Origin: Pseudophaeomoniella oleicola
Lineage: Eukaryota > Ascomycota > Eurotiomycetes > Phaeomoniellales > Phaeomoniellaceae
Reading direction: 5' to 3'
Assembly (NCBI GenBank): GCA_003868215.1
Contig: QWDQ01000009.1
Span: 463,165-527,164, forward strand
Length of the DNA: 64,000 nucleotides
The first letter of the stretch is position 1. The number at the start of each line of letters is the position of its first letter. The position numbers and the translations under genes were made by a program. The notes beneath the pieces are model-generated. The model was not told the origin of the DNA, ran no database searches, and saw only the letters and a list, made by a program, of their open reading frames with translations. Below, one piece after another: positions 11,829 through 24,414 of this stretch.

Positions 11829-13823
11829 TCATACTTTTTCCTCAGGAGAGTCTTCCAATGTCTCTTTCTCTCTTTTCCTTTTCTCCTCTCTGCCATTAAG
11901 CCACTTGAATGCTCCGTAAGCCAAAAGAAAGGTGATGAGCATGAGTGGTACGGTGATCTCCAAGTAGAAAGAAAAGGCGGCCTCGGAGAACTTTTCACGA
12001 CCTGTCCCAGAATCGCCGTTCTCATTTGACGAACTAAAGCTCACTATATCTGTGCTCATAAGCGTCTTAAACCTGTCAGAACCGCTCGGGAGGGACAGAC
12101 CTCGTTGAAGACCTACTGAGATAAAGGTACCCGGAAGGAAGACAAGTGCCACCACCGTGATGATCCGCATGACCACAGTCTCTTTCTTAGTCTTTTCGGC
12201 AATCTCATGCATTTCTTTCGTCATTGCTTCCATGCGGCTGGCTGACTTTTGGGCATCATCTGTCAGGTGGTAGCTGGCCTGTGTGATTCGATACTGCAAA
12301 TCTCCATGTAACTGTTCCCGTCAGCTCGATCAATCATACAGACGACGAAGTTGTCATACCAAATCTTTCCTGTCTGTCAAAAGCTGTCGAAGGGTATGTA
12401 GCCGAGTTTGTTGAATCGTCAGTTCACTTTCAATACACGCTATCCGAGAGTCAAAATGCTTGAGTGCATCTGCCCCCGACAAAGCCACCGAGTCTGGACA
12501 TTCGGTGGAATTAATGGCGGCCTCAAAGTGCCGCTGTAAACCCTTAAGAACCGTCATGTTTGACTGCAAAACAAGGAGCGCTTCATTGACTTTCTCTTGC
12601 AGGAACTCGACCTGCCTTATATTCGAAAATGAAAAATCATCTGCCCGTGGTGGAGGAGGAGGAAGCATTGAAGCTACCAATGTAGCTTGCGTGGCTGTCG
12701 GGTCTTCTGCGGGACGCAGCTCTGATATAGACGATTGAGTCCTTCGAGGGACCTTGAAGAAGGTTCTCAAGCTCCTTCCTGGTTGGGTCTTTGTACTTGA
12801 CATTGTGGACGAGCGTTTGGGCGTGTTACGTCCATATGGACCAAATACCGATCCATGTAATGACTTTCGAGATGCGTCCTGGACTGATTCCTCGAGAGCA
12901 TTGATATACCAGCGCCAATCCTGGCTGGCCCAATCGGCAATGATCTCGTGCGTTGCCAGGCATGAAGCAAATCCTTCTGAGCTAGATCCCAAGGTTCTGC
13001 AGTTCTGCGGAGCATTGGAAGATGTGGCAGAGACAATTCTCTCCTTCATCTCTTTACCTCCTTTGACGACGATCCACGTTGCTTGGTTGCTTCTGAAATC
13101 AAAGGCCTGGAAGATGGCAGTCTGCCGGATAGACCATGGAATAGCATTCTTTTGTGCGGTTTTGGTCGGCTCTACACCGCGGAGGCTATAACAGATCTGG
13201 ATGCTTCGTCCTGACCTGTTCAACTCAGGGACTTCCATGCCCAATCTGCTGTTTTCGAGATGGCTTTCACATCGGACGCCCATATAGTGGAAGTCCTTGG
13301 CATAGTCCTGCTCGCCGAAGGAAAAGAGGAAATCCAGGAAAGCCGGCGTGACCTGATGGTAGCTGAGGATGTACTGTAAAACGTCGAGTGAAATATTGAG
13401 TCTTGCTCGAGAGTTGGGAGCGTGAATAAACCTGTTTTGATAATCAGTGATGTGATCATATGGACTTCCTCTCGGCCCTGACATGAATTGTGAGAGAGAT
13501 CCGTATCTCCTCCTTCCCTGCGATGGATTGAGATGTTCCTTCGTATCCTTTAGGCTACGTGCTGACTTCTCCCAGAAATCTACCGTTCCTGGTCAGCATG
13601 CATATTTCCTAGCAGTATCTCTGCCAGAAATACCTTGACCTCTGAAGTCGCACTGCCAGAATTCAAGCTCCGTATCCTCGTCGTCATCACATAACATTGA
13701 TTCATGCCTTTCATCCAGTCGGCGTCGATATGCCTCAAGTACATGACGGTAATAATATTGAGTGCAAACAAGATTCTTGGGATAGTCTGAGGCACGATCA
13801 CACGAGGAAGAAAGCGAATCCAT
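11829..13823 (-). CDS. Fungal CorA-like two-helix membrane protein
   Basis: Four exons (13823-13634, 13579-12360, 12293-12117, 12065-11829) give 607 residues. The start is the first in-frame ATG after a TGA. The N-terminal half has segments typical of the fungal CorA-like group (YPKNLVCTQYYYRHVLE; FWEKSAR; FIHAPNSRARLNIS). A helical stretch leads to EAMTKEMHEIAEKTKKETVVMRIITVVALVFLPGTFIS, the first membrane helix (about 512-529), joined by splicing to TLMSTDIV. A second helix lies at about 560-586, with a charged tail after it. True CorA/Mrs2 channels carry a GMN motif after helix 1; here the place is taken by LMSTDIV, so magnesium transport should not be assumed. The last intron (12066-12116) is 51 nt and stop-free. 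Confidence 0.85.
12066..12116 (-). other. Stop-free 51-nt intron in the CorA-like gene
   Basis: The donor is GTAGGT and the acceptor TTTAAG. Removal joins GTFIS to TLMSTDIV, the form conserved in related proteins. Left in, it adds 17 residues at the end of the first membrane helix without breaking the frame. Confidence 0.75.
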
Positions 13824-15714
13824 TCTTATCTGTTGCACTTTTTGCGAGATTCATTAATCGGATAAAGCGATATTGGAAGAGCTATACACATACGAGCCAA
13901 ACTTCGAGAGTTTGAAAATACCAGGTATTTAAGAGGAGAGTAGAAAGACAGATTCCAGCCATAGCCACAAAATGAATGATGGAATTTATTTCATGCAGTG
14001 GGCAGACTGCTTTGAATCGAGCCTTGCAGGCTAAGCCTCCCTGGCACTCTTGCAGTTGATCAATGGGTCATACCGTGACCAAATCCCTACCTAGGTACAT
14101 AGTAGGTATGTTATGCGACTCGCATGTTCCCTTAACTTCGCCTACTCGTCTATGGCAAGTCATGAAGCGCAGTCCTTTGACTTCTACACTGCTATTGGAC
14201 CTATCCTTTCCTTTCCTCCGCTTTTTCATTACTTCCGCTTCCTCAAGATCGTCTGTCTTTCAGCCTATGTTGCAGCACACGGACCACATTAGACATACAT
14301 CGCCATGGTGAGGTCCGGGTATATTACTATTGCCACAGCCGATTGCTTACCTTCTCGAAAGATCTTGGTACCAAGCAAACATATTCATCGCGTTCGAACT
14401 TGAGTCACGATGTAAGTCAGTACGGTGTACTCTGACAGTGACCTTGGACAGTCGTACTCACGTATACTTTGATATTCTTGCTCTCTCTTGGGAACAACTC
14501 TCTCAGGTAATCCTCCACATCTCGTTGAGTGAGCCTATAAGCTGGGAGATGCTCGTTGACCCAGGATGGCATAGTGGCAGTGACTCGGTCGTAGCAGTAA
14601 AAAGACAGACAGTCCTACTGCTAGCCTTCTCTCTTTATGTGCAGAACTCTGCAAATCCAAGTAGAGGCCCCTTCTCTGGCTGTTGTATGCAGATGGAGGT
14701 ATGGGCTATATTTATTTCCAGGCGTGGCCATCATAACCTGAACAGACCGGCCGCGGCCAAGGATTCGACCCTATCCAGGAGACGCACGACTCGGGCATAT
14801 CGTGGTGCGGGGCGGTGAGGCTCTTTGGGTAGCAGCGTGTCGCCTAATCGGCGTTGTACACGTTTCCTCTTCCTCTCATTGGGATGGGATTTGCCGATGA
14901 CGATGGTGATTGGACAACTGTGATAGGATAGCATGACTTGTGCATCGCAAACAGCCGCGAGTGTTGCCGAATGGCTGTCTCTTTGCCAAAAGATGTCAGC
15001 TCATCTTCGACATCTTCTTCGTATCTTCTTCGTTGGCAGACAATATGTCGCTTTCATTCGATGAGCCTAGGCAATTGAGCAATAATCAGATGGTTCTCAG
15101 CATGGCCATATGGGTGAACAAGTCTCAAGTGATATCAAAAATAGCGGTATCTGATTTGCTTGGACTCTAGCCGTTGATTATGAGAAGTAGTAATAGCTTT
15201 AAGCGGTGACTTCACGCATGGTTGGGACTGTAGCATTACCTAAGAATCGAAGGAACGACTTAATGGGTACAAGAGAGCATAAAACCTCATAGAGCGTTGG
15301 AATAGGCCAGCAACAACTGTGATGTTGAAGGAAACTTTGGGAACAATTGCATTGTTATTTCTATGTCATTAGCGGCAAGTTGACAGCCGATATCTTTTCC
15401 TCTACTTGCAGAAACCCTCCTTATACGGGTATCTTCCCTGTAGCCAATCATTCATCCAGGCCACGAACAACTTTGTCAGGTAAACAGTCGATCATGCAAA
15501 AATCATGAATGTACAACAAGATATCATTACACCGTCAAGTCTCCCAATCCATGGCCCGCCACGAGATGGAGGTTGGTAGGCTTTAGCCATTCGGCGCTGC
15601 TTCAAGCTGACCTTGTAGTGCTGCGAACTTCGGGACAGAGGTCAAGCAGAAACTCTGTTCAAGTAAACAGATACCGCAAAACAGCTCGCTGAGAAATCGA
15701 CATATTATTCCATT
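13824..15714. other. Gene-free stretch of 1.9 kb
   Basis: This holds the promoter of the CorA-like gene and the downstream flank of the SUN gene. A frame at 14330-14818 (plus) lacks any recognisable domain. A TACCTAGGTA-type palindrome occurs near 14091. Nothing else is supported. Confidence 0.5.
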
Positions 15715-17571
15715 TCATGCACCAGAGCCCGTATCTTCCGTGATTGATGGGTGAGGTGCCGCAGGTCTCCCGTGCATTCTAACTCGATATAAACACGTTA
15801 CTTCACCACCGTAATTGCTGATCACTCTGAGCGCAAATTTCGTGGCTGGCCTCATCAGGGGTGGTATTGCAAAAGTTTGGACAGGACTATATCCACGTGG
15901 CGAGGTGGGAGCCATGTATTCGAATGTGGCAATGTGAGTGAATCCTTTTCCAAGACGCTGATCGTCCACATCAATCTTCATATCGTCTAGAGCCCAGAGT
16001 TCCACCACTTTGGGAGTGTTGCCAGGCGCGGTCAAAAACGAACTCATAGGATGCTCGATCACAACGGCTTCGGGTAAGATGGGATGTGCAAGTATGACAA
16101 CTAGTTGAGCGAAGGAACTCGGACTTGCTGCAGAGCACCAGCAATCTCCTTGTTCCTCCCAGGATTTTAGAGCCTCGGTTGGTGGGTGAGACTGGTATCT
16201 CGCAAGGCCACGCAAAGGAGCATGAAGAAAGTTCTGTATAGAACTAAAATCCTTCTTCTTCGTAGGCGACGTAAGGTACGGGTCCACGACTGCGCCTGAG
16301 CCGAGCGAGAAGTAATTTATTCGCTCGGGTGTTTGGACTTGCTGGGATGGATTTCCAATGTTCTCAACTTTATCGCCAATGGCCTTTATCATATCTTCCA
16401 TGCCGTGTTGTTGCTTGCTAAGCTGATTGAACTTGTTCGTAGAATCTTCTTGGATTGAGAAAAGTCTATTGTTGAACGACTCCATCGACACCTTGACTTG
16501 TTCCGCAACGACTGGATCAGAGATATTGATAACTGAAGAAGGGCTCCTAATGATCCTCAGTGTTTCTCCGAGGTCTTGCAAAGACGGAGTCTTCTCGCGT
16601 ACGTGGCGTACAGCCGCTGGTGCATTGACAGCAGTGAAGAGAGTCGCTAAGACCAACAGAGCAACAACAAGCATGAAACAGGCCACACCAAATAGTTGCC
16701 CCGTCACGTACGCAGAGCTTCTCCAGATATCATACCGATGATCGTAAATTTGATTGAGTATATGTCGACAGTGGCTGAGTATACTGTGAAACTTGTCTCC
16801 TAGCCAAATCATGGCTGTATGGATACGATGACTGGCCCTCTCTGTGAGACTAGGTCCTCGGTAGGGCTCCATAGGCACGACTACTTGACGTCCCGTGTAG
16901 TTATCAACTATCCTGTTCCGGCCCGGAGTCAAGGTATTTCGGATCGTTGCGAAGATACCGGTGTCATGGTGACCGTCTTCTCGGACATATGTCCAATCTG
17001 GAACGGAAGGTGTTGGTGAAACACCTGCTGAAGTCTTCACGGAAGACGAGTCGAGATCGTCAGAAACCTCTTCGTCAGAGTGCTCTTCGATTCTGTTCAA
17101 ACGTGATGGAGTCTGAATTTCAGACGTGTCGACAGTGCTTCGTGTACGAGAGCGGCTAACTTCGGTGACCTCGGACGCTACCGAGCTTTCACGTGTCTCA
17201 CGTGATGCTGACCGGCGACGTGCACGCTGTGCACGTTCTGCTGCTGGATCATGTCGATAGGAAGTAGCAGTGGCCTCTGCAACATGAGCTCTTAGGTTAG
17301 CCTCTGCTTGATCGATCTCTTCATCAAGTTCTTCCGCCATCTGGGCGGTAGTCATCCTTGACCGGGCCTTCAATGCCTTTGGCAAAAGAGGTGTTTTGGT
17401 AGAACCATAAGCGAATGATTGTTGTGTTTGGACTTCTGGCAACTGGGGATTGGCAATGTCTGTAGTAGACGGACCTGGAGTACCACGCGTCGTGCGAGCG
17501 GAGGAGGCTGCACGTGTCTGACGAGCTGGAGTAGCACTCGCATTGCGAGCTGCCGACTTTCGAGGCGGCAT
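15715..17571 (-). CDS. SUN-domain inner nuclear membrane protein (Sad1/UNC-84 family)
   Basis: A single exon of 618 residues starts at ATG in MPPRKSAARN. The basic, Ser/Arg-rich N-terminus (about 1-250) would face the nucleoplasm. A single membrane helix lies at about residues 295-315 (FGVACFMLVVALLVLATLF), followed by a helical lumenal region (about 335-420). The SUN domain follows (about 430-605): NYFSLGSGAVVDPYLTSP, SWEEQGDCWCS, LVVILAHPILPEAVVIEHP, PKVVELWA, FTHIATFEY and FALRVISNYGGEVTCLYRVRMHG. SUN proteins pair with KASH partners across the perinuclear space to make the LINC bridge; in fungi they hold spindle pole bodies and telomeres at the envelope. The role here is inferred from the family. 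Confidence 0.93.
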   Translation of the reverse strand: MPPRKSAARNASATPARQTRAASSARTTRGTPGPSTTDIANPQLPEVQTQQSFAYGSTKTPLLPKALKARSRMTTAQMAEELDEEIDQAEANLRAHVAEATATSYRHDPAAERAQRARRRSASRETRESSVASEVTEVSRSRTRSTVDTSEIQTPSRLNRIEEHSDEEVSDDLDSSSVKTSAGVSPTPSVPDWTYVREDGHHDTGIFATIRNTLTPGRNRIVDNYTGRQVVVPMEPYRGPSLTERASHRIHTAMIWLGDKFHSILSHCRHILNQIYDHRYDIWRSSAYVTGQLFGVACFMLVVALLVLATLFTAVNAPAAVRHVREKTPSLQDLGETLRIIRSPSSVINISDPVVAEQVKVSMESFNNRLFSIQEDSTNKFNQLSKQQHGMEDMIKAIGDKVENIGNPSQQVQTPERINYFSLGSGAVVDPYLTSPTKKKDFSSIQNFLHAPLRGLARYQSHPPTEALKSWEEQGDCWCSAASPSSFAQLVVILAHPILPEAVVIEHPMSSFLTAPGNTPKVVELWALDDMKIDVDDQRLGKGFTHIATFEYMAPTSPRGYSPVQTFAIPPLMRPATKFALRVISNYGGEVTCLYRVRMHGRPAAPHPSITEDTGSGA

Positions 17572-18964
17572 TTTGTCTTAGCTTCGTAGGTCAGTTCTGT
17601 CTTCAAAACGGTTAGCATTATGACATCGGACCTCGTGTATGTTATAACTGACGGCCAGCACCAAATGGTATTGATTGTAAATCTTGTAAGAAGAGCAAGT
17701 ACACGAATGTTTAGACAGCGGTGACCAGCACCAGGAAACTGTATCGTACAAGCACAGAAGATGTGACTTGAGAGAGGGGAAAAATCTTTCTAGGTAGGAC
17801 TTGTAGAGGGGTGGAACGAGAAAAAGTAAAGGGGGAAGAGAACCAACACCGAGGAAGACGATAGGTAGTATTACGGGGAAGCGAGGAACCGATCGCATGC
17901 CATTGAAGGCTTTGGAACAATACAGGTACTAGGTCATTGACGTGACGATGAAGAGTGAAGTCAGCCATTAGTGAATAGCACTTACCAGCTACTTGCAGCC
18001 TCCTCCAAACCGTTGCAAAGTTGAATCTTCCAGAGCTCTGAATTCCTTATACTGGGTAATACAAGCCCCAATATCGAGATTCTCGGAGAGATTCTATCGC
18101 CTATCCTGAGGCGAATATCGACGGTGTTGCTTTGTGTGATGGCGTTGTCGTTCTTCAGACCCGCTATGCTCGAAAATAGGCGACTTCTATTACCGCAAAT
18201 GCAAGTCAAATCCTTCTGTGTGTGATCGCATAATGGAATTTGGCATCGAGACGTGTATTGGTGGTGATTCTTAAATTGTAAGATGCAAAATTCGGCATAC
18301 TCCCAGCTTCATCGATCAGGCGAAACTACGTTGACAGTGCTCCGGCAATGGAACCCCAGGCTTTTCCTTGCCTTTGCGATCGGGACTATGTGAGCGAAAT
18401 GGAATCCTAGAGAGCCATAGGGCTGCATTCAGAAGCGAGGTTGCAATCCAATTTCTGTATTTCCAAGGTCTTTGTTGTCGCGTTCTACGCTGCCACATTC
18501 CGCGTCGATCTCAATGGTAGGATCTAAACCGTTTTCGGACATAGAGACAATAGATTTGTCTACGTGCCTCCTACATGTACATTATTACTATTCACCCCAT
18601 TATCACCCATCCAAAGAAAGTGATCCTTTCAACATAGTTCTCTGTTCCAGATGCAGCCTGTATATTAGAGGGAATATAGTTGGACATGTCATCAGATTTT
18701 TAATCATCATCGCTCACAAACGACTCACCCCTATACATCCATAGAAGTGATCTGTCTATAAGTATCTCTTGCAGTGGACAAGCTTCGCATTGCGCCCCAG
18801 CCATAAATCCGCCCCAACTTTTCGTATGCTTCATATGCGTACAGAGGTATACCTGTTTCCCAGAACGCCAACCAATGCACCATCCGACCGTGCTGTACAA
18901 TGCGATTTCCACCTTGGAAGCGCACCTGGCGCTCACCTCAACTCCGGAACTTTAGATCATGCTG
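17572..18964. other. Intergenic region of 1.4 kb
   Basis: This is upstream of the SUN gene and downstream of the NIPA gene. Short frames only, none with a domain. No RNA gene was recognised. Confidence 0.5.
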
Positions 18965-20228
18965 TCAGCGGTCACCCCCTTTGGACGGCCTATCATCGGC
19001 GCTCGACCGATGACTTCCACCTTCTCCTCGGCCGCGTATGAGACTTGGCTCGTCATGCATTTCGGTGAGCCCAAAAGTGGTTGGCTCAACGTCATAGTTA
19101 CGCATGAGACCCTCTTCTTCCGTATGGATGTTTCCGATCCCATTCAAGGTAAAAGTGAGACTACTACTTCTTCGATGAGGATCATAGCTGCGTCTGGCTT
19201 GCATGCTCCTCCTAGTTTGGAATGAAGCTATTCCGTCTGTCGGCACGCCTTCATCTTCGAGCTTATTATTGGCCAGCCGGTGGCCATTCGGGTCACCTCG
19301 AGATAGGTTGAGGAGGTACACTCCGGTGAAAATGGTCAAGAAGCCACAGAGGAGCGAAATAGTATTAACTGCATTAGACGTGTTGAAGCCCCGGAATAAG
19401 ATGAACGACGCACAAAGAGTGGCTGTCGTGAAAGTGACGTAGTACAGAGGATTGACTATCGAGGTGGAGAACTGTGATAAAGCCTTGTTGAAGTAGTTCA
19501 TTTGAGTGAGGATACAGACGGCGGTGACGATGCCAAAAGCGTAAGTTGAAGGATGAGTGAACTGATTATTACCGTTAAGCGTAAGCTTAAGGGCGATACC
19601 GAAGGCCTTCACGGACATTACGGAGACAGAGCCAACAGTCGAGCAAATCGAGATATAGATGAGGGGGTTCTTTTTGCCATACTTCGGGGCGATACGGTAG
19701 ATCATGACAGTCGAGAACACGATAACGGCCAAGCAATACAGCAAGAAGCCTGTACATGTTAGCGCATGTTTAATGGGTGAGATACGGAGTGTAAATACCT
19801 GGATATAGAGCATAGTGGAGGATCTCGTCGACTGTTTCGATCTCTTTGTCCGGGGGGGCATGTAGAACGATGATAACTGAGCCGATTAAACAAATTGCGC
19901 AACCCAGCTTCCCTAACACTCCTAGCTCTTCATCCAAGAAGTAAGCTCCCAGGACAGACCCGATTAGCACGCTCAGAGCCCCTAGAGGTGTCACCAAAAT
20001 GGCCGGCGCGAAAGCGTAAGCGGCGAAGTTGGCAACCTCGCCAATAACCAATGTTCCGATGCCCGCCCACCAAAGAGGGGTCTTCAAGTATGAGAATCCT
20101 TCGCCTTCAAAGCCGTGTCTTGCGTTAGCTTCATTGAGGCCTTTCTTTGTGATGACGAAGCTGGTGCCTATAGCCATCGTCGAAGTGATGGCTAACGCAA
20201 GACCAATGTATTTCTCTTCTAACATCAT
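18965..20228 (-). CDS. NIPA-family magnesium transporter
   Basis: Two exons, 20228-19799 and 19749-18965, give 404 residues; the 49-nt intron has a GCTAAC branch site and joins HYALYPG to FLLYCLAV. The start is the first of two adjacent ATGs (MMLEEKYIGLALAI). About nine hydrophobic segments cover the first 290 residues, including the family segments IGTSFVITKKGL, FAPAILVTPLGALSVLIGSVLGAYFLDE and NYFNKALSQFSTSIVNPLYYVTFTT (Pfam PF05653). NIPA proteins are proposed magnesium transporters of the plasma membrane or endosomes. The last 110 residues are hydrophilic, rich in Arg and Ser, and probably a cytosolic regulatory tail. Confidence 0.92.
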
Positions 20229-21593
20229 GGTGCCGTGGTTCACGGAGCAAAGCCCCAGAGAGTCGAAAAGTCAAGGTATGTGGTTGGTGGACGCGATTAT
20301 GATGGTATCAAGGGATGTCTCTCCAGATTTGTCGCAAACGCCGCGGATCGTTAGTGAGACTGCCCTGTGTTACAGACCTCTACAGGAGAGTCAAATATTT
20401 GCAGTGCTGTTTGTCCTTCAGTAGGCCTAGTCTGGCCGGAATAACGAGTGAGTAATTGTATAGATGTACTTCCACTGCTAGAACGAGTGCTGGTGGAGTG
20501 TAAAGTAACTCGTGCCGCACGATCGAAGGGAGCGTGAACTGCGTGGATAGGTCGACCAGAGGTTATCGCCCAGTGCGTAGTCTGTATAAGATCGAGTTCT
20601 CGTCAGTTCGAGATCTGTGTAAAATGTTGCAGGAATGAGAGAAACGCATATATCGAGGGTAGTTGTTTGTAGAGCAAAAGGTATCGACCATTTCTGGCGC
20701 AATTGAATGTCGGGAAATGTTTCACTTTTGGCGAAAGACGAGGGTGGACACGGCCGCGCGGGCAAGCTCGCCCTATCATCCCTCGTAGGCTGTCACCAAA
20801 TTCCAACCTTGTTATAGCCACGCTCTACTACATAGCACGGCCGTCTTACAAGGGTCAACGGTAGAGTGATGTTTCTGATGCAAAAAGGGCATCATCCCTT
20901 GTTCCAGGAAGGACTGGCACTTGCGCTGTAAACTACCTAGTACTTTACGAATATCTGTCCTTTCCTTTTGATGTTCTTTTCTTGGTATCTGATCCCTCGC
21001 GAGGCATCATCTCATTTGTCACAGTCGACGATATCTCTCCGAAATGGCTGCAAGACCTCATTATTCGACATCACGAATGCAGGACTTGCACTTAGGTGTC
21101 AGCCGTCAACCTGAGATGCTTCCCTTTCCAGGTTTCCGACTTTGCGTCTTCCTGGAGTGATTATCCGAAGCCTGAGAGGAATCTTCCAATTTCTGAATAT
21201 GAAGCTACTGCGCTTGTAGGCCCATGTTATTGGTTACCACTCTGGTGGCGGCATTGAAGATGTTTCCAAACTGTTGGCCTCCTATGCTTCCTGAAGGCTT
21301 TTGCAGTGACATCGTGCAAGGTGGTGTGCCATTGAGTACTGACTTTCTGCGTCTGAGGCTCTTGTTCATAGCACATGAGCGCTCCTATAGTGCCGTGGTT
21401 ATTCCTCAGAACTGCCACCGAAACACATACGAGGCGAGGCTGAACACTTCCTTCGAGTTTCCCTTTCCTGTCATTGGCTTCTATGACACCACTTTCCAAG
21501 GATGGTTCAGGGAAGAATGAAACCGTCTTATCAAACACATTCCTTATTCTACATCTGCTCGATATGACGGTGTCCTACCCCTCCCTGTAGTAT
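20229..21593. other. Divergent intergenic region of 1.4 kb
   Basis: This lies between the divergent NIPA gene and the coiled-coil gene and holds both promoters. No gene-like frame with a domain is seen. Confidence 0.5.
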
Positions 21594-23787
21594 ATGAGGC
21601 TAGAAGGAGCCCAAGTATCTCAATATCCTTGCACGCCTTTCAGCACTTCTTATGATGGTCATCACTTAGCCATCATGGACGGTACCAGCCTGACCAGTTC
21701 ACAATTGTCCACTATATGTGATTCGATCATCAACGTGGTAGATTCTTACAATACTTACCAGGTACCCTTGGAACGCACTAATGGCTGTTCATGTTCAGAA
21801 TGCCAGAGTCTGATTGTGGAAGTTCGAGCTTTGTTCAAGTCGGCAGAGCTCTTTGAGAAAGAGGTTGTCAAATGCCGTGGTCAGCTTCAGGATGTTGATA
21901 ATGAAGAGAAACAAGAGATTGTAAAAACGCTGTGGAACACCTTTGATCTCTGCCAGACGCTTAGCAGTCTCTTCAAAGATAGACCTGGGACAGCCACCAA
22001 CGATGACTACAAATTCTTCTCTCAGAAAGTCCGCTTTCTCAAAGCCGACCTTGACATCTTCAATTCCGCTTTTGATTTGCAACAGAAGAATGAACGAAAG
22101 GAAACTTCACCACCATTCATGCCCGTGGATTATGACCAAAAGCCTGTCGTAGCTCGTCATCCTACACTGTGCACTTGCACCACTTGTTCACCTGGAAGCC
22201 CTAGAACTAGAACTCTTCCTCGCGTATCTCGAAGACTCCCGGCGAGACGGTTCTACGCTCCTGTTCGGCGAACGGCACTTGGTACTCGCAAAGGATATGC
22301 TCGTCTTTCCATCATCCATCCTGGCTTTGGTAAGAAGAAATGGTCGGCTGTCGGTGGAATTGCGCCATGTGCACTCGAAACGCATGTACAGCCCAAGAAG
22401 CCTATGAGAAAAGAACCTGCATCAGAAGCAGACGATACCCGCGCATCCAAAATAGCACAGCTCGGTAAGTACTCCCTTATCTAACTACAAGTCTCCCAAC
22501 CCCTAATAACAACAACCCGAGCCATCATATGTTGTACTAGATATGCGTCATTATCCCACTCCATTACTGACTATTACCAAAGAAGCTCAGATAGTCCAGT
22601 TGGCGACACAGAATCACGATCTTCGAGCCGCAAATCGTGTGATAGAACGACTGAAAAGAACGTCTGATACCACTGTCAAAGAAATGGCTGATACCATCAA
22701 AGCCCATCTACTGCACATTCGGACCATACACAGCGCTATTCACAATCTCGGCGCAAGCCTTTTAGATAAAGAAGGTTATCAAAAGGTTCATTCTTACCAG
22801 CCCACTGGCCGAGGCTACTTTACACCACCTAATTCTCCCCCTAGCTCTTTCCCGGTGTTTCAAAAACTCCCTGTGGATCCGAAAGCAGCACAAGGGCCTG
22901 GCAAATCCGTACCCAACCCTGGGCTTGAACGCTCTGCAGTCCCGGATTGGATAACCCTGTCGAAGGAGTTGCCAGTCATCATGAACATTATCAACAGGAC
23001 GAAGGATGACGTGGGAGATTTAGGTAACGCTGATAGGGGCAGGCATAGACACAGCGACCAGCAGTACAGGCGGGACAAGAGTCGAGAGTCTACACGCTCT
23101 CGAGATCAATACGAAGCACAAGCCGGAGACAGTCGAAGGGATCGTTCCAATTCTTATAAGCATCGCCGTGATGTTGACCCGAATCTTCAGGGATCTTACA
23201 TGGCTAGGCCGCCTTTGACCGTTAACATCGCTCGGAATACCAACTTCGCCTCTTCAGACCGCAATCCAATTGAAACTCGCAGCCCGAGCCAGACTGGCCC
23301 TAGCAGCAATGCCTTTCCTGGAATACCTAGTACCAACATTCACCCACAGCCCTTTGTTTACTCTAGTAATGTTCCTTTGGCACCGTCTTCTAGCGCTTCC
23401 ACACCGATTCCGCCAACTTGGAACGGTATCAGTCCCATCTCGGCACCTGCAAATCCTCTCAGACCACCTGGTAGAGGAAATGTACCAACATCGAGACGTG
23501 GGTCATACGTCAGTCCACAAGGCTATGAATTACCGACAGCAACAACAACAAGCACACCCATAGTTCACCAAGGCAACAGCTACAGCCACCACCCACCACC
23601 ACCACCGCCTCCCGCCACCGACAGGCGACCATCCACGGACCAAGGACCTATGTACGCCAACATCAGCAAGAGCAACCCTGCTCCCAACACCGATGCTGGC
23701 GCCGCTGTCACCGAACCAAAAACCCCAACGAGGCGCCGTAGCACAAGCTACGCAGACTCGAGGTTTCCGCGAGGTTCTACAGCCTGA
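21594..23787 (+). CDS. Uncharacterised proline-rich protein with coiled coil
   Basis: Two exons, 21594-22464 and 22583-23787, give 691 residues. I chose acceptor 22581-22582 because it fuses ARASKIAQL to EAQIVQLATQNHDLRAANRVIERL, a continuous heptad-like helix (about 284-330). Alternative acceptors exist in this 118-nt intron, for example near 22541. A second possible start is the ATG at 21675 (MDGTSLTSSQ). The N-terminal 190 residues are helical with scattered cysteines (CSCSECQSL). Then come a basic CxCxxC-bearing stretch (LCTCTTCSPG), the coiled coil, an Arg/Ser/Asp-rich segment and a disordered Pro/Ser/Thr-rich tail with a proline run. I recognise no known family. The layout suggests a scaffold or nuclear regulator, but this is only inference. 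Confidence 0.7.
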
Positions 23788-24414
23788 ATGTTTCCTATGG
23801 CCCCTCGTCTGCTGCCTTGTCCGCAGCATTCTGGCCTCTGGCCTCTGACCTCTGGCAAATCTTAACGTCGCCTTTTTCCCCTCCAGATTGGATTTGTTTC
23901 TAGTTTCTAAGACGTTGGTATTTATTTAACGTGTCATGCTTATAATGATTTACTCTGACAATCGGTTTCTATATTCTGTTTCATTGAATAACGAAGTAGG
24001 ACGCGCGCGGCGCGAGAGAAAGAGAAAGGGGATCAAGGGGCCGGGAGGATATATGTATGTATCATGATGGGCTCGGCCAGGAAGTTTTCCCCTTCGTTTT
24101 CTTATTGATGACGCTTCTTCTGAATCTTTTCTCTTGCTCTTTAATGTTCTTGTGTCCGTCTTGTTCGGAAAGTTTTGTATTGATTATGATGTATTGAGCT
24201 GAAACGTAACGATAGATAGTTTGATCTCGGTTTTTAAAGCCATTGTTTTCTTCTGCTAGGATATGAACTGCACCACGCCATCTCATTAATTTTGTGTTGC
24301 ACGCTTCCCTCATGTGTAGTCTCTATCGGGGCGCACCAGCATGATTGCATTGTCCATCGATCGCGTTTGCTCAAATTTCAAGACACCATTCGCCGACTAC
24401 TAACTCGACAACAT
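23788..24414. other. Convergent 3' intergenic region
   Basis: About 630 bp between the stops of two convergent genes. AT-rich, with no gene-like frame. It should carry both 3' untranslated regions. Confidence 0.55.

Noticed and set aside
14752-14775. Second B-box-like string (GGATTCGACCC)
   Set aside because: No complementary T stem or cloverleaf can be drawn around it.
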